Source: Azadirachta indica (Eukaryota > Streptophyta > Magnoliopsida > Sapindales > Meliaceae). Taken from it: DNA of 64,000 bases. Below are positions 12,500 to 24,225 of this stretch, piece by piece. A model generated the notes under the pieces. That model had not been told where the DNA came from and did no database searches. It saw only the letters and a list, made by a program, of their open reading frames with translations. The DNA lies in contig CM040450.1 of assembly GCA_022749755.1 (NCBI GenBank), positions 1,246,523 to 1,310,522 on the forward strand, read 5' to 3'. Every line of letters starts with the position of its first letter. The stretch's first letter is position 1. The translations under genes were made by a program, and so were the position numbers.

Positions 12500-13830
12500 T
12501 CTTCTTTGTAGGTACTAAGGAGCAAAAGTGGTTTCTCGACAATGATTGCTCAAGGCATATAACTGGCGGTATCTTTCTTCTTTCAAGCTTTACCAAGAAA
12601 AAATATGGAAGCATGTCACATTTGGGGGCACTGCTAATAAGAAAATCATCGGTTCTAGCAATGTAGATAGCAAAGTACCATTTTCATTAAAGATGTTTTA
12701 TTAATTGGTAATTTGAAGCATAATCTTCCTAATGTGAGTCAATTGTGTGATAAAGGGTACAAAGTTGTCTTCGAAGCCACATCTACAAAATTTGAAGTTT
12801 ATATGATAATAGCATGTTGTTTATAGGTATTACATGTGGAAATTTATATATCATTGAAGTTGATTGTGCTTTGAATGATGATAATTGTTTTTCTGCATTG
12901 CATGAAAGTAGTTGGTTATGGCATAGAAGGCTAGGTCATGTAAACATGGATTTAATTTGAAAAATTGTCAAAAAGGATATTGTGAATAGTCTTCCAAAAG
13001 TTGATTTTGTAAAAGACAAAATTTGTGATGCATGCCAACTTGGAAAACAAGTGACAGTTTTATTTAAATAAAAAATGCATATTTCAATTTCAAAACCTTT
13101 AGAACTTCTCCATATGGACTTATTTAGACCATTAAAAACTACCAGTCTTGGTGGTAAACATTATGTTTTTATTATTGTGGATGATTTTTTAATGTTTCAC
13201 TTCACATGGGTCTTATTTTTAGCAACAAAAGATGAAGCCATTCATGCTTTTGCCAAATTTGCTAAAAGAGTGCAAAATGAGCAAAACACCACAATGAGAT
13301 GTATACGTAATGATCATGGTGGTGAATTTAAAAACCTTATCTTTGAAAACCTTTATGATGAACATGGCATTGCACATCAATTTTCATCTCCTAGAACTCT
13401 TTAAAAAAATGGTGTTATTGAGAGAATGAATAAAATTCGCTGCCTCAATATTTTTGGACTGAAGCTATTAACACTGCTTGCTATGCTTTAAATCAGGTAT
13501 TTATTAGACCTACTCTTAACAAAACCCTTTACAAGCTTTGGAATAATGGAAAACCAAACATTAGGTATTTTAAAGTTTTTGGTTCAAATTGCTTTATCTT
13601 AAACCCCAAGGATAACTTGGGTAAATTTGATTCAAAATTAGATATGGAGATTTTTCTTGGTTATTTTTTGACTAACAAAGCCTATAAAGTATTCAACAAA
13701 TGTACATAAGTTGTTGAGGAATCCATGCATGCTATCTTTGATGAATCTAACCCTTGCTCTGCAAAGAAAGTCATTGTTGATGATGATCTTGATAAAGAAA
13801 TGGAACACTTGTAACTTGGGAAGTCAAACA
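12500..13830 (+). pseudogene. Copia protease and integrase, broken
   Basis: Protease cleaves the polyprotein and integrase inserts the cDNA. The protease core near 12527 reads WFLDNDCSRHITG, where active elements carry DSG; the catalytic triad is lost. The gag-pre-integrase zinc motif follows: WLWHRRLGHVN, then CDACQLGKQ (12915-13050), interrupted by stops. The integrase core (13075-13404) reads LLHMDLFRPL (first catalytic Asp), FIIVDDF and RNDHGGEFKN (second Asp). It is cut by a stop where family members read PQQNG; the Gln codon has become TAA. A later segment carries the KVFGSNCFI-type region and LDMEIFLGYFLTNKAYKVF (13560-13700). Confidence 0.85.
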
Positions 13831-14079
13831 AAGCTATACCTAAAGACCTCACACAACAAGGAGAGGAGCAAATGAAAAGAATTGAACAAAATGATTTTCA
13901 ATCACTCTCCAAAGAGTGGAGGTTTGTAAAATCTCACCTATATGATTTAATTATTAGTGATCCATCTCATGGCATTAAGACTAGGGCATTAAGTAGAAAC
14001 ATTTGCAAAAATCTTGCATTTATATCTCAAATTAAGCTTAAGACTTTTCTTGAAGCTGAAAAAGATGAAAATTAGATAA

Positions 14080-15540
14080 TGGCTATGCAAGAAAAGTTAA
14101 ATCAATTCGAGAGAAATGATGTGTGGAATTAGTCCTTAGACCAGATCATCAATCCATCATTGAAACTAAATAGGTATTTAGAAATAAGATGAATGAATCC
14201 GTTGTGATTGTTAAGAATAAGACTAGATTAGTGGCCAAAGGATACAACAAAAAAGAAGGGATTGGTTTTTATGAGACATTTGCACCCGTAGCTAGATTAG
14301 AGTCCATTAAGATATTACTTGCCTTTGCATGCTAGAAAGAATTTGTTTTGTATCAAGTGGATGTCAAAAGTGCCTTTTTAGATGGATACATCATGAAAGA
14401 AGTCCATGTTGAACAACCTCCTGGTTTTGAAAATGAAAGCTTTCCAAACCATGCGTATAAATTGACTAAAGCCTTACATGGTTAAGGACAAGCTTCGCAA
14501 GCTTGTTATGAAAGGCTTAGTAAATTTCTTTTGGAAATTGGTTTTAGAATGGGCTAAGTAGATACCACAATATTCATCAAGTATAAAGGTCATGATTTGC
14601 TTATAGTTCAAATCTATGTTGATAATATTATATGTAGTGCCACTAACAATTCCTTTTGTGAGAGTTTTCAAATTGCATGAGAAAGGAATTAGAAAGAGGC
14701 ATGATGGGAAAATTAAAGTTCTTTTTTGGCCTTCAAATCAAGCAACTCAAGGATGGAATCTTAATTAATCAATCCAAGTACGTTAAAGACTTACTTAATC
14801 AATTTGGAATGAAGTTTCGAAGAGTGCATCAACTCAATGAGTTTGACACTCAAGCTTGATAAGGACGAAAAAGGATCTGATGTGGACATAAAGAAATATA
14901 GAGGTATGATTGGATTCTTATTGTACTTAATTGCTAATAGGCCAAACATCATGTTTAATGTATACTTGTGTGCATATTTTCAATCATGGCCCATGGAGTC
15001 TAATTTAGCTGCCATTAAATGCATTTTCAAATACTTGCATGGTATAATAGATTTAGGCCTATGGTATCTTAGAGGCACAAATTTTAAATTCCTTAGCTAT
15101 TTTGATGCAAACTTTGCCAATAGCAAAATTAAGAGGACGAGCAATAGTGGCACGTGTCATCTTTTAGGAAGCTCATTAGTCTAATAGTTTAGCAAGAAAC
15201 AAAACTTGGTTGCTATTTCCACCATCGAGTAGTCGTTGTGCACAAACACTATAGATGCAACATATACTTAGAGCCTATGGCATTGTTCTTAATCATTCTA
15301 TATCATTTATGATAACACAAGTGCCATAAATCTATCAAAAAACCCCATTTGCCACTCTTGGGCTAAACACATTGAGATTAGGAACCATTTTTTTTTTTAA
15401 GACCATCCAAAAAGGGGATATCTCCATGGAATCAGTTCCTATAGAGAAAAAACTTGTTGATATATTCACTAAACCCCTAGGGGAGGATAGATTTACCATC
15501 ATTAGGCATGAACTTGGGATATTGAGAATCAAGCACTAAG
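14080..15540 (+). pseudogene. Copia reverse transcriptase and RNase H, broken
   Basis: RT and RNase H would copy the element's RNA into DNA. Readable blocks are [40 protein letters not shown] and EVHVEQPPGFENESF. The active-site block is IYVDNIICSAT at about 14612-14640. The conserved YVDD is YVDN here (14615-14626), so a catalytic aspartate is missing. RNase H follows at 14837-15540: YRGMIGFLLYLIANRPNIMF, NLAAIKCIFKYLHG, SNSGTCHLLGSSLV and finally FTKPLGEDRF..RHELGIL, ending with TAA at 15538-15540. Frameshifts near 14660 and 14850 and several stops separate the blocks. Confidence 0.88.
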
Positions 15541-16339
15541 GTATACACTAATTCGGTGATGTATATGGCCTTGAACTTATATATGTTTATCATGACAATT
15601 GAATACCCAATCTTATGCATGCAATTTTGGATGATGTATGTCTTACTATATATCCACTTGCTTTGTCCAAGATGTTCTAAATGAGTTTTTTAGTATTGAG
15701 GTTGCTAGTGTGATGCATTATACTTGATTAATTGAATTTGCTTTATACATTTTATCTTATTTTGTTTCATTGTATTCAAAATACTTGAAATGAAACATAA
15801 TCACTTCATGATCAATGTTTTAATTCATCTCAGGCAAATATAAACATCTAGAACCGAAATTCGATTGAAAAAGGCCAAATATAAAAAAAAAACCACAAAG
15901 AAAACCAAATCCAACAACTTGGTCAACTTAGTTTCTCAAATCGATTGATAAACCTAATAAGAATTTTGCCTCTCCAATGGTCGATCGACTTGGCTAGACC
16001 AGTTGACTAAAATCAATGTTTGATTGACCAAAGAACCTTTTCGGTCAAGTGAGTTGCTACAAAAATCCGGCCATAGCATTCGATTGACCATTTTCTTCAC
16101 TTGTTCTTGGCTCTCTCTCTCTCTCTTAAGGAAAAAAAAAAGCAACCATTAACACAGTCCTAAGCTTTTTCTCTCTAAAATTCTTCAATTTCTCATTAAA
16201 TTCATTATTCTATCCTTCTAAAATACCTTTCCTTCTATAAATTCATCCTTTTTCCCTTTAAAACCAAAAACCCCCAAAATCAAAACCCTAACATTAACTA
16301 TTCATCATCTTTGTTTTTGGGCATCAATTTGCATTTCCA
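15541..16339 (+). other. Noncoding link between pol and the envelope-like ORF
   Basis: No coding was recognised. The stretch contains words like those in the copia LTR (GGTCGATCGACTTGGC, CTAGACCAGTTGACT near 15978-16010), a CT microsatellite at 16111-16126, and a pyrimidine-rich leader just before an ATG at 16340. It looks like the untranslated leader of the third ORF and not an LTR. Confidence 0.45.
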
Positions 16340-17115
16340 ATGGCTAACACATCAAGAAGGAGAAAAGGTAAGACTCAAAGGGTGGAAGCAAGTAAAACTA
16401 GAGCTACAGCAAGGTTTGATAATTCCTTATTTGATTCTTATGCTATGTCTTAATGTTTTATAGATTCTTTTGCTACTAGGTCTATAAATCCGAGTAGATT
16501 AAATAATTGTAAGCTGTTGGATATTTTTTATCTTAAGGTAAGTTTTGATTATCAAAAATTGGGGCACCTTTTGGATCTTAAGAAAGTTGTATATCCAAAT
16601 GTTATAAGTATGTTCTACAATAATCTTCAATATGATAACCATGCATCTTATGTTTCATCTAGAGTGAAAGAAGTTGAAGTTCACTTTGAATGTGAATCTT
16701 TGAGTGAAAACTGAAGGTTCCAAACCAAGGGTATCAATATTATAGCTTTAATAATGATTTTTGTGCCTATGTTAAGAAGTTAGAGGTGGAAGTTTTTGAT
16801 ATTATAGGTGATGAAGAATTAAAAGCCGATGAAGGGTATACTAATAAATCCCTTAAGCTCTCTTTAAGAAGCAAGATTTTACTCCACCTAATTTCCATTC
16901 TTATGCTTCCAAATGCCAGGCATTTAGCGCATTTTGGTCATATAGACAAATATCTTATTTATTGTCTCCTTAATCTTCGTTGTGCTACATCGTCATTCAC
17001 AATATTACAAGGATTAGTTAGCATTGTAAGACTAATCTTCATTATAGACAATTTCTTAGTATTATTTTTGAACGTTTTGGAGTATCACTTGAGAATGAGG
17101 AGACTATTCAGATAA
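16340..17115 (+). pseudogene. Envelope-like / PF20167-type third ORF, broken
   Basis: Sirevirus-like and Athila-like plant retroelements carry an extra ORF after pol whose product has the 'putative plant transposon protein' domain; its role is not established. Here an ATG at 16340 starts MANTSRRRKGKTQRVEASKT, followed by a stop. Later blocks read PNVISMFYNNLQYDN, SSRVKEVEVHFE and, after frame changes, SLRSKILLHLISILMLP and HIDKYLIYCLL. The order matches the PF20167 pattern from memory: a V-x-x-FY-NL block, a V+G/E-V-x-F block, then the LLP block. Stops at about 16451 and 16712 and a frameshift break it. Confidence 0.55.
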
Positions 17116-17720
17116 GTTATAACAAGCTCTCCTTTACTTTTTGGGATTTGACTAGTTCACTAATTCAAATTAAGCTATATATTTCTTTCTTGAGCTACGA
17201 TTTCTTTTCCTTAACAACTATCGTACTATATTAACTAGTACTAATCCTTATCAAATAAGGATTATTGCATCTAAATTAATTTAATTTCATGCTCCATATT
17301 TTATTTATCTTATTTGTGTTTAGTTTTGCAAGGTTGTTTTGTATCTTTTAGCTTTGCTCTTCAATTCGCTGCACTCTAGTAATTTATTTTATGTGTCTTT
17401 TGCTTCATTTTGAAGTTTTTTTATTTTCTTAGCTCTCTTAATTTATTTTTTTTTGTGTTACCGTTTGCGTCAAATAAGTCTTTAATGTTTTGATTTTTGA
17501 GATTTGCCACCATCTAACTAATTGCCTTTTGAGATTTGTTGATCTTGATTCTTTTAGAAACATAAAGAGGGCTGGCTTAAGTGGTAAAAGGCAAGAGTGG
17601 TTGAACCATCATCGAGAAAAGTCAAATTAGTGTGAAACACGAGTGATAACAATCTGATTTAAGTGCAAACACCTGAGGAAGTATGAGAGGAACACATTTA
17701 TTTTATTTTTAACGAGTTTT
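17116..17720. other. Untranslated retroelement sequence
   Basis: T-rich noncoding DNA between the envelope-like ORF and the gypsy gag fragment. I could not find the 3' LTR expected for the copia element here. The part from about 17530, just before gag, resembles the leader that precedes gag in the related gypsy family. Confidence 0.4.
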
Positions 17721-17729
17721 GCAGGTTAT

Positions 17730-19030
17730 AAGCATAAGTAATGAAGGAGAACCACAAGACGTTGATATGAAAATGTTCGTAAAAGCTGTTAATGAATAAT
17801 TTAAGAAGTTGAATACTAGGCTGGATGACTTGCAATCCCCATCTATGTCTAAAACCATAAAAAGACATATGTTTGAAGAGGATAAGAAAGATGATTCGGA
17901 TTTGGAGGAATCAAGTTCTAAACAAAGCAAGAATGCTGTTTTTAAAGGAGATGGCAATTTAGGTAGCATAAAGATGAAGATTCCGACCTTTCAAGGAAAG
18001 AATGATCCTAAACTACACTTGAAGTGGGTAAGAAAAGTGGAGCACATATTTGATTATGATAATTACTCCGAAGAGAAGAAAGTAAAACCAGAAGCCGTGG
18101 AGTTCACAGATTATGCAAGCATATGGTAGGATCAATTGGTGATTAATAGGCGTATGAATGAAGAGAGGCTAATTTGGTCATAGGAAGGGATGAAATTAGT
18201 AATGCGCAAAAGATTTATACCTACCTATTACTATAGAGATTTGCATAGAAAGTTGCAAGGGTTAGTTCAAAGTTCGATAAGTATAGAGGATTATTACAAG
18301 GAGATGGAGATAGCCACGATTAAGGCAAACATAAAGAAAGATCGAGAAGCGGCGATGGCTAGATTTATTGGCAGCTTGAACAAAGAGATTACTGATGTGG
18401 TTGATTTATAACACTATATGGATATAGAGGAGCTGTTCAACAAAGTCATTAAAATGGAGAAGCAAATCAAATCAAAAGGGTTTAGATTTGGATCAGTTTT
18501 TAGTTCTTCATGGAAATCTAATTTAAAGGACAATAAAGTTACCACAAAAACAAAAGAAGAAGCAAAGCAAAAGGTTTTAACTGCTATTCCTAAAGTTAAA
18601 ACTGAAACTAAAACTTTTTTTAAGTCACGTGATGTTAAGTGTTTTAGGTGCCGAGGATTCGAGCATATTGTTTCTCAATGGCCAACTAAAAGAGTTATAA
18701 TTGTGTTGGAGAATGGAGAAATAGAAAGTACTAACTCAAATGAGGATGAGATGTAACCACTAAAGGGTTGTTCTAATGTTAAAGTTAAAGAATCCATGCA
18801 TGGTGATTAGCTGGTTACAAGGAAAGCCCTAAGTATACAGCCTAAGGATCATGGTGATGAGGAGCAATGTGAGCATACTTTTCACACAAGATGCCATGTG
18901 AAGGATAAGGTATGTACTATGATTATTGAAAGCAAAAGTTGTATTAATGTTGCTGGTACTTTATTGGTAGATAAGCTGAAATTGCATACTATAAAGCAAC
19001 GATTTACAATTAATGTAAGATTTTGTGTAA
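17730..19030 (+). pseudogene. Ty3/gypsy gag-protease fragment
   Basis: The Gag reads, in pieces: NTRLDDLQSPSMSKTIKRH, IKMKIPTFQGKNDPKLHLKW, AVEFTDYASIW, MRKRFIPTYYYRDLHRKLQG, SISIEDYYKEMEI and MARFIGSLNKEI. It is the same family as the minus-strand element at 56-63 kb (compare MYKRFVPSYYYRELYNRLQN). The zinc knuckle is CFRCRGFEHIVSQW, with the last Cys replaced by Trp. A start of the protease region follows (TRCHVKDKVCTMIIESKS), where the related element has IDGGSVTNVA. Stops at 18126, 18181, 18409 and 18753 break it. RT and integrase are absent, and the sequence ends at about 19030 beside a TA repeat. Confidence 0.85.
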
Positions 19031-19056
19031 AAAAAAAGGACTACTGATCCTACCTC

Positions 19057-19079
19057 ATATATATATATATATATATATA
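19057..19079. repeat. (TA)n microsatellite
   Basis: About 11 AT dinucleotides exactly where the gypsy fragment loses recognisable coding. Confidence 0.9.
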
Positions 19080-19279
19080 ATTTCTTTAATTTCTCTTCTT
19101 GTGTTTTCTCAGCTTCCTCAGCTTTCAATCTTGTATTAAATATTATATTACAATTCATTGGAATATTTTAGACGCATCCTGCAATAATTAATTGCTTTGA
19201 TTCGAGAGCCCTTGGATCATTATTAAATGGCTTGATTTAGGTATATACTAAGTTTTTATGTTTATAGGAGGTAGTCACC

Positions 19280-20075
19280 ACTTATCAAAAAGTAGAAAAA
19301 GGGTTTTCAGAGTAAGAGATAGAGAAAAAGAATAGAGTTCTACTAAGAGGAAATGGAAGATAAATTGGTCGGAAAATGAATCATTTATTAATGTTTTCCT
19401 CCACTTAAGGCTTCTAATTTCTTGGAAAATGAATTAGTTGAAATTATATGAATGAATGAATGTTTGGCAGAAACTAATTTGTTCATTAAGTTAGAAAATA
19501 TAGTTTACAAACATTGAGAGTCCAAGAGGACATCAATGTCAAACAATCAAATTAATTCTAGGAAAACCAAGAAACCGGGAGGTAATTGGGTCTTTAGTTA
19601 TTAATAACTGGTAAAACTAAAAGATCATTTCATTAATCTAGTCAGATAACACTATTGGCTATATTGGTTAGACATAGGACCTGGTTCAACCTCAACAGAG
19701 GTAATCAAGTTAAATTGTAACTAGTGATTAGTGAATTAAAACAAAAAATATTAGCAATTCCTAAATGGGATGAATATAATATTTATTAGGTGAAGTCAAG
19801 GCCTTAGCAAAATTTTTATATCAATTTTACACACTCCTATTATGTCTATTTCTTATTTGCCATCCCTACTTTTAATTAGTGAATTCTAATTTATTATTTT
19901 TTTGATTTCATTTCTCAAACTTAGATTGCCTAGATAAAGTCAGTTTGCCATAATTGTTATAATTAGTTAAAACACAAAATCTCAGTCCTCATGGGTATGA
20001 CAATCCTTTTTATCACTACAGTACTTATACGACTCAATATACTTATAGGTTACGTGGGCACATAACATTTGTCAA
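19280..20075 (+). repeat. Athila/Tat-like LTR or leader copy, plus strand
   Basis: The end (TCAGTCCTCATGGGTATGAC, then CTTATACGACTCAATATACT) has the layout of the LTR end seen in reverse at 21020-21110 (minus strand: TCCTTGTGGGTTTGGCATCC, then TGTACTTGCGAATTGTA). GAAACCGGGAGG near 19570 also matches GAAATTAGGAGG on the minus strand near 21520. I infer a diverged plus-strand LTR of the Athila/Tat-like group. Boundaries are uncertain. Confidence 0.45.
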
Positions 20076-20099
20076 AGGAGATCTTGGTGCACCTCGCTT

Positions 20100-20580
20100 G
20101 GTGGTTCCAAAACTCTAACCTTCAATGCACTACTTTTAGTGACACCCGAAGTGATAACAATCTTGCATGAAGTAAGGTATTGGCGCAACTTGCTCAAGTC
20201 TGGCTTCGTGGAGTTTACTTGTGACTGTTTTTTTTTTTTTTAATTCTTCCATGGCTTGTTTCATGGAAGCAAAAAGAGAATCAAAAGCTTGTTGAAGTCT
20301 TCCTTTGATGTCAAAAGCAATGTCATTACCTATTTCCCACTCTCTTTACTTGGTAATTAAAGGGATTGAGATGCTTATGCATACCGCCTAAGAAAAGCTT
20401 CAATCTAGTCATCTTGGCTTCAAATAAGCTCACCATCTCCTTAGATATAACTCTTTCTTTCAATGTCTTCGTTGAGCCTTGGGTATGCCCACACTCTTCT
20501 TGCACGGCCTCATCACTAATATTGCTAATTTCAACATCTTTAGCTACAATGGTCAAGCTTTTACAATGCTACCTAGAGTG
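20100..20580 (-). pseudogene. Ty3/gypsy gag N-terminal fragment
   Basis: An open stretch (20326-20556) reads SKEMVSLFEAKMTRLKLFLG, like the coiled-coil start of some plant gypsy Gag proteins. In another frame below it are IKGRLQQAFDSLFASMKQAM and SALKVRVLEPPS, the usual step into the capsid region. Frameshifts separate them. Family assignment is from pattern memory and is moderate. Confidence 0.5.
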
Positions 20581-20596
20581 CTTCCCATGTTAATGT

Positions 20597-21000
20597 AGTT
20601 TTGACACCAACTATAAGAACTAGAGTGGTTGCCCATCATCATGCAGCATTTAGCTCGACTTAGGGCAATTTCCTTATTAAATAAGTCTTTGTAAGATGTT
20701 GAATATATGTGAGTAAAAGGATTTTAAGGTTTTAAGACCAAAAAAACTAAAGAGAATGTAACAAAAGAAAGAAAACCAATTGTATTGTTATACAAGTGAT
20801 TTTGGTTACTTGTTTACAAATGAAGTTCCAACCCTTTATTTATACTTTTTGAGGTATATGGCATCTAACAAATGAATGGCTATGATTGTACTTCACTTTG
20901 CACATTGAAGGGTTAAGATTACAATTCTAAAACTCTCTACAAGAAAATTAAAAAATGTTCTACCCACAAATATTCTAGAACGTGGGCCTATTGAAATACA
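20597..21000 (-). mobile_element. PBS-like site and probable LTR of the gypsy fragment
   Basis: On the minus strand TTGGTGTCAAAAC (about 20597-20610) precedes the gag fragment and resembles a degenerate tRNA primer-binding site (TGGTATCAGAGC). The ~400 bp behind it is noncoding and would be the 5' LTR. No second copy is present to prove its ends. Confidence 0.35.
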
Positions 21001-21004
21001 TACA

Positions 21005-22540
21005 ATAACAAAGGTTATTGTACTCAATTATACAATTCGCAAGTACATGGAGTTGTGTCTAGTAATATAGTGATAGAAAGGGGATGCCAAACCCACAAGG
21101 ATTAAGTTTTCAAATTCTAAACTAATTACTACAATTATGATAGATTGATTTTATCTAAGTAATTGTTACTTGGATAAGTGCAAAAAAATAAAATGTAAAG
21201 TATAAATGCTAGTCTAATAACAAAAATAGAAAGAACTTAAAAATAAAGCTAATAGTGTGACCATTTGGAATTGATATGAATTGGTCCTTGGATCTTGATT
21301 TGACCTAATTATCTCCGTGTTTCTCCTAATTGAGAATTTGTAATGTTTTCACTTTTAGTACACTAAACACAGGTTATAAACTAACCTCATTCTCTCTCCC
21401 AAGTACTGAACAAAGTCCTGCATATATTTAACCTGATTGATATCACTATTTGACTCAATTAGTTACACGTTCATTTAGCCTTACTTGTTTTTAACTACTA
21501 AGAATTCACTCACCTCCTAATTTCCTGACATTTCTAGTGTTAATCCAATTATCCAAATACTAATATCCTCTCGGACTCTTAGTCATCTAAACTGTGTTAC
21601 CCAGTCCCCATGAACAAAGTAAAATTTTCCAATCACTAATCCATTCATGATTAATCAAATAATTCATCAAACAACAATTTTTTTGCGTTAAGTACAAGAA
21701 AAACACAAGTGACTGAAACTTACTAACATTAATAAATTCCAAATTATTTAAAACATGATTCGATTATATTACATCAAGATCCTATAACATAAATTTGACC
21801 TAACATATTACAAACCAAGGACAAATTCATCATGAAATTCATAATCCTCAAAATAATTAAAATAATAAAGAAAATATAAAATTCAAGACAGATAGTAGAG
21901 TTTAAGAGATAAAAGTAGTGATACAAAATCTTTAATTCACCGAATTTCCAGTATTCTCCCAAATTCTTCAAGAAATGACGAAATCTACTTCTTTCTTTCT
22001 CTATGATTTTCTATCTTTCTCAAGCTAAAAACCCACTATCTAAAATTAGATGACGGTGGCTCATCCTTGGAAAGACAAAAACTTAAGAATGGCCAAATTT
22101 GGCTATATAAAGTTGATCCAACGACCAAAAACAGTTTCAAGACATCACTTGTGTTGCAGAAGGCGCGCGCACGCTAGGCACAATGCATAAGGAGATCAGC
22201 AGCAGTGTTGCGTGCATGCCACCTTCTTGGGCCAATTTGACCTTTAGAATCATAAGCGTGGCACAATTGCGCACCTGGCTAGGCATGTGCACGACATGCT
22301 TTTTGTATAGGGGTGGGTTTCTACTACTTTTACGCGTAGATTTCTTGTCCGTTTTTCTCATCTTCTTCGCCTTTTCTTATGTTCCTTCTTTCCATGCTTA
22401 ATTGGCCCTGAATCAATGTTTTCTTGCTTCCTACACATAAATACAAAAGTTCATCAAATAACACTAGGCCTTAAGGGTTTACGCAAATATTTGAGTCCGT
22501 AGGCCAATGATTCGTGAATAGAATACTCAATTATCAAATA
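21005..22540 (-). mobile_element. Athila/Tat-like LTR copy A (likely 3' LTR)
   Basis: 21960-22540 matches 29440-30040: both pass through CTAAAATT..GATG..GGTGG, GGCATG(TGC/CGC), GGGGTGG..TTTACTACT, AAGGCCT/GCTTGA and AATGATT, and end near TACTCAAT-ATCA. Unusually GC-rich words (GCGCGCGCACGC) interrupt the AT-rich DNA in both copies. The minus-strand end carries the TATCACTATATTACTAGACACAACT-type sequence typical of Athila/Tat LTR ends. Exact boundaries are inferred. Confidence 0.55.
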
Positions 22541-24225
22541 CCCTTAAACTTAAACACTTCCTTATCCTCAAGCAAATAAAACAACAACGTAGAGATCAAT
22601 AATAGATAGAGTTTTGAGCCTAAGCTTTTAGTCAAAAATCAGGCCTCATAGATTAAGAAACGTAATAATCTATGAAAAATTTCAAAATGTTGATATATTG
22701 TCTAGAGTTTCGACTTGAAAATCAAATGTTACTTTACTCTAGATCCCTCGTGTCAGTGTGTGATTAGTCAATCTCAACCAACCATTCTTAATTTGGATAA
22801 GTTTATACAAAGAGGTGAGCTATTTTGCACTTCTAGGTGAATTCCATAGGATTGCTTTTTAACTACTCTCAATAATATAGGTAGACATAACATAAAGGAT
22901 CATTAGGATTTTATTAAACATGTAACATGGGGCTAGGTTAAGTAGAATAATAGACATACCAATGAGCCTCAAGCACTTTAAGCACGTCAATCATTCTAAG
23001 ACTTCATCATCGAACCTTTATTCTTTCCCAAAAATACTCGATTTTCATAACTCTCTTCCTCTAATTACCCTTTTTTATGAAACCTGCATTATTTCGTATA
23101 TACATTGAACATTTACACCGCTAAATGTTTCTTCGCATGGGTGTACTATTCATTTATTCATCAGGACAAATTTTTTTAAAACTTGGAAATAAAACATACT
23201 ATCTCAAACTCCACACATTCACCCATAATCTTATTAGCACTAGAATGATCGACTACCTACCAGAAATCAGATTAAAAAGATTTATTTAGAGGATAGCTAA
23301 TTTAATGGGTGATGAGGAAAAATAAATAAATTAAAGCTTAATGTTGTTGAACTAGGGATCACTTTATTCTCGATAGACTTGAAAAGCTCAAACAATCCAA
23401 TAATGTCCTAAATCATTTCCTTAATGATGCATCTCCTAAGCTTTTACCTTAAGTGCTAATCAATCAAGTTCTATTATTTAATGAAGCCTTAACAAATTAC
23501 TTTAGTTACATAAACCTTCTTTAAACTTCCAAAAAATCAATTAATCAAAACTACATGCTCAAACGTGTAAGGAATCATAAAGTAAAGCAAATTTAAAACA
23601 AGTCAAGCATATAGACTAGGTCAATATTTATCATTTTGCAAAACCACACGCTTTCAATCAGAATCATATCATTGGCCTTTAAACATTTAAACCGACAAAA
23701 GCACACTCAAAACACAAAGTTATTAACAAAAGAAGAAAAAAAAAACTCAAAACTAGCCCAAAAAAAATAAAGCTAACATGAATATAAATAAGAAATTCTT
23801 AATGTGTGAAGTGAAATATACATGATTAGCATGAGTTGAAACATACATGATCAAAACTAACCTAACACAAAAAACCATATAATAAATTCCCTCCCCCACA
23901 CTTAAATTTAATATTGTCCTTAATATGTAAACATAACATAAATCAAGGGAAAAGAGAATTTTACCCAAAAGGCAGATGTCAAATCTCGCCTCTCAATGAT
24001 GGCAGTCGTCGTCACCCCCTTGTATAAGAGATTGCAGTTCATATTGTCAACAATTTATTGAGAGTTGTGGAAAATGGAGAAGTGGTCTCATGTTGAAGTT
24101 AATGCTTTGATGATTCAATCCAAGCGTGTTGTTGAAGTGTGCTTAGTGTTGCTGCATTAGGAATTGTCGTGCTTGCATATCAATGACTCTTGCTCGAGTG
24201 GCAGAGGTGGTACGACCTTGCTCCA
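22541..24225 (-). mobile_element. Athila/Tat-like 3' untranslated region with polypurine tract
   Basis: Long noncoding 3' region. At 23887-23930 the minus strand reads AAGGACAATATTAAATTTAA followed by GTGTGGGGGAGGG, the well-known sequence of Athila/Tat elements upstream of the 3' LTR. No ORF is supported in it. Confidence 0.6.

Noticed and set aside
15335..15532. Minus-strand 65-codon frame
   Set aside because: Antisense to the end of copia RNase H (..FTKPLGEDRF..).
15541..17300. A 3' LTR for the copia element at 9.0 kb
   Set aside because: I searched by eye for the LTR start (TGACTTAAGG) and end (TATTAGTATTTCA) and found neither. Only short GGTCGA-type words recur.
22137..22401. 72-74-codon frames in the GC-rich island at 22.2 kb
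   Set aside because: They lie inside an LTR-like copy that is repeated at 29.7 kb. The matching frames there are not conserved in protein sequence, only in DNA.
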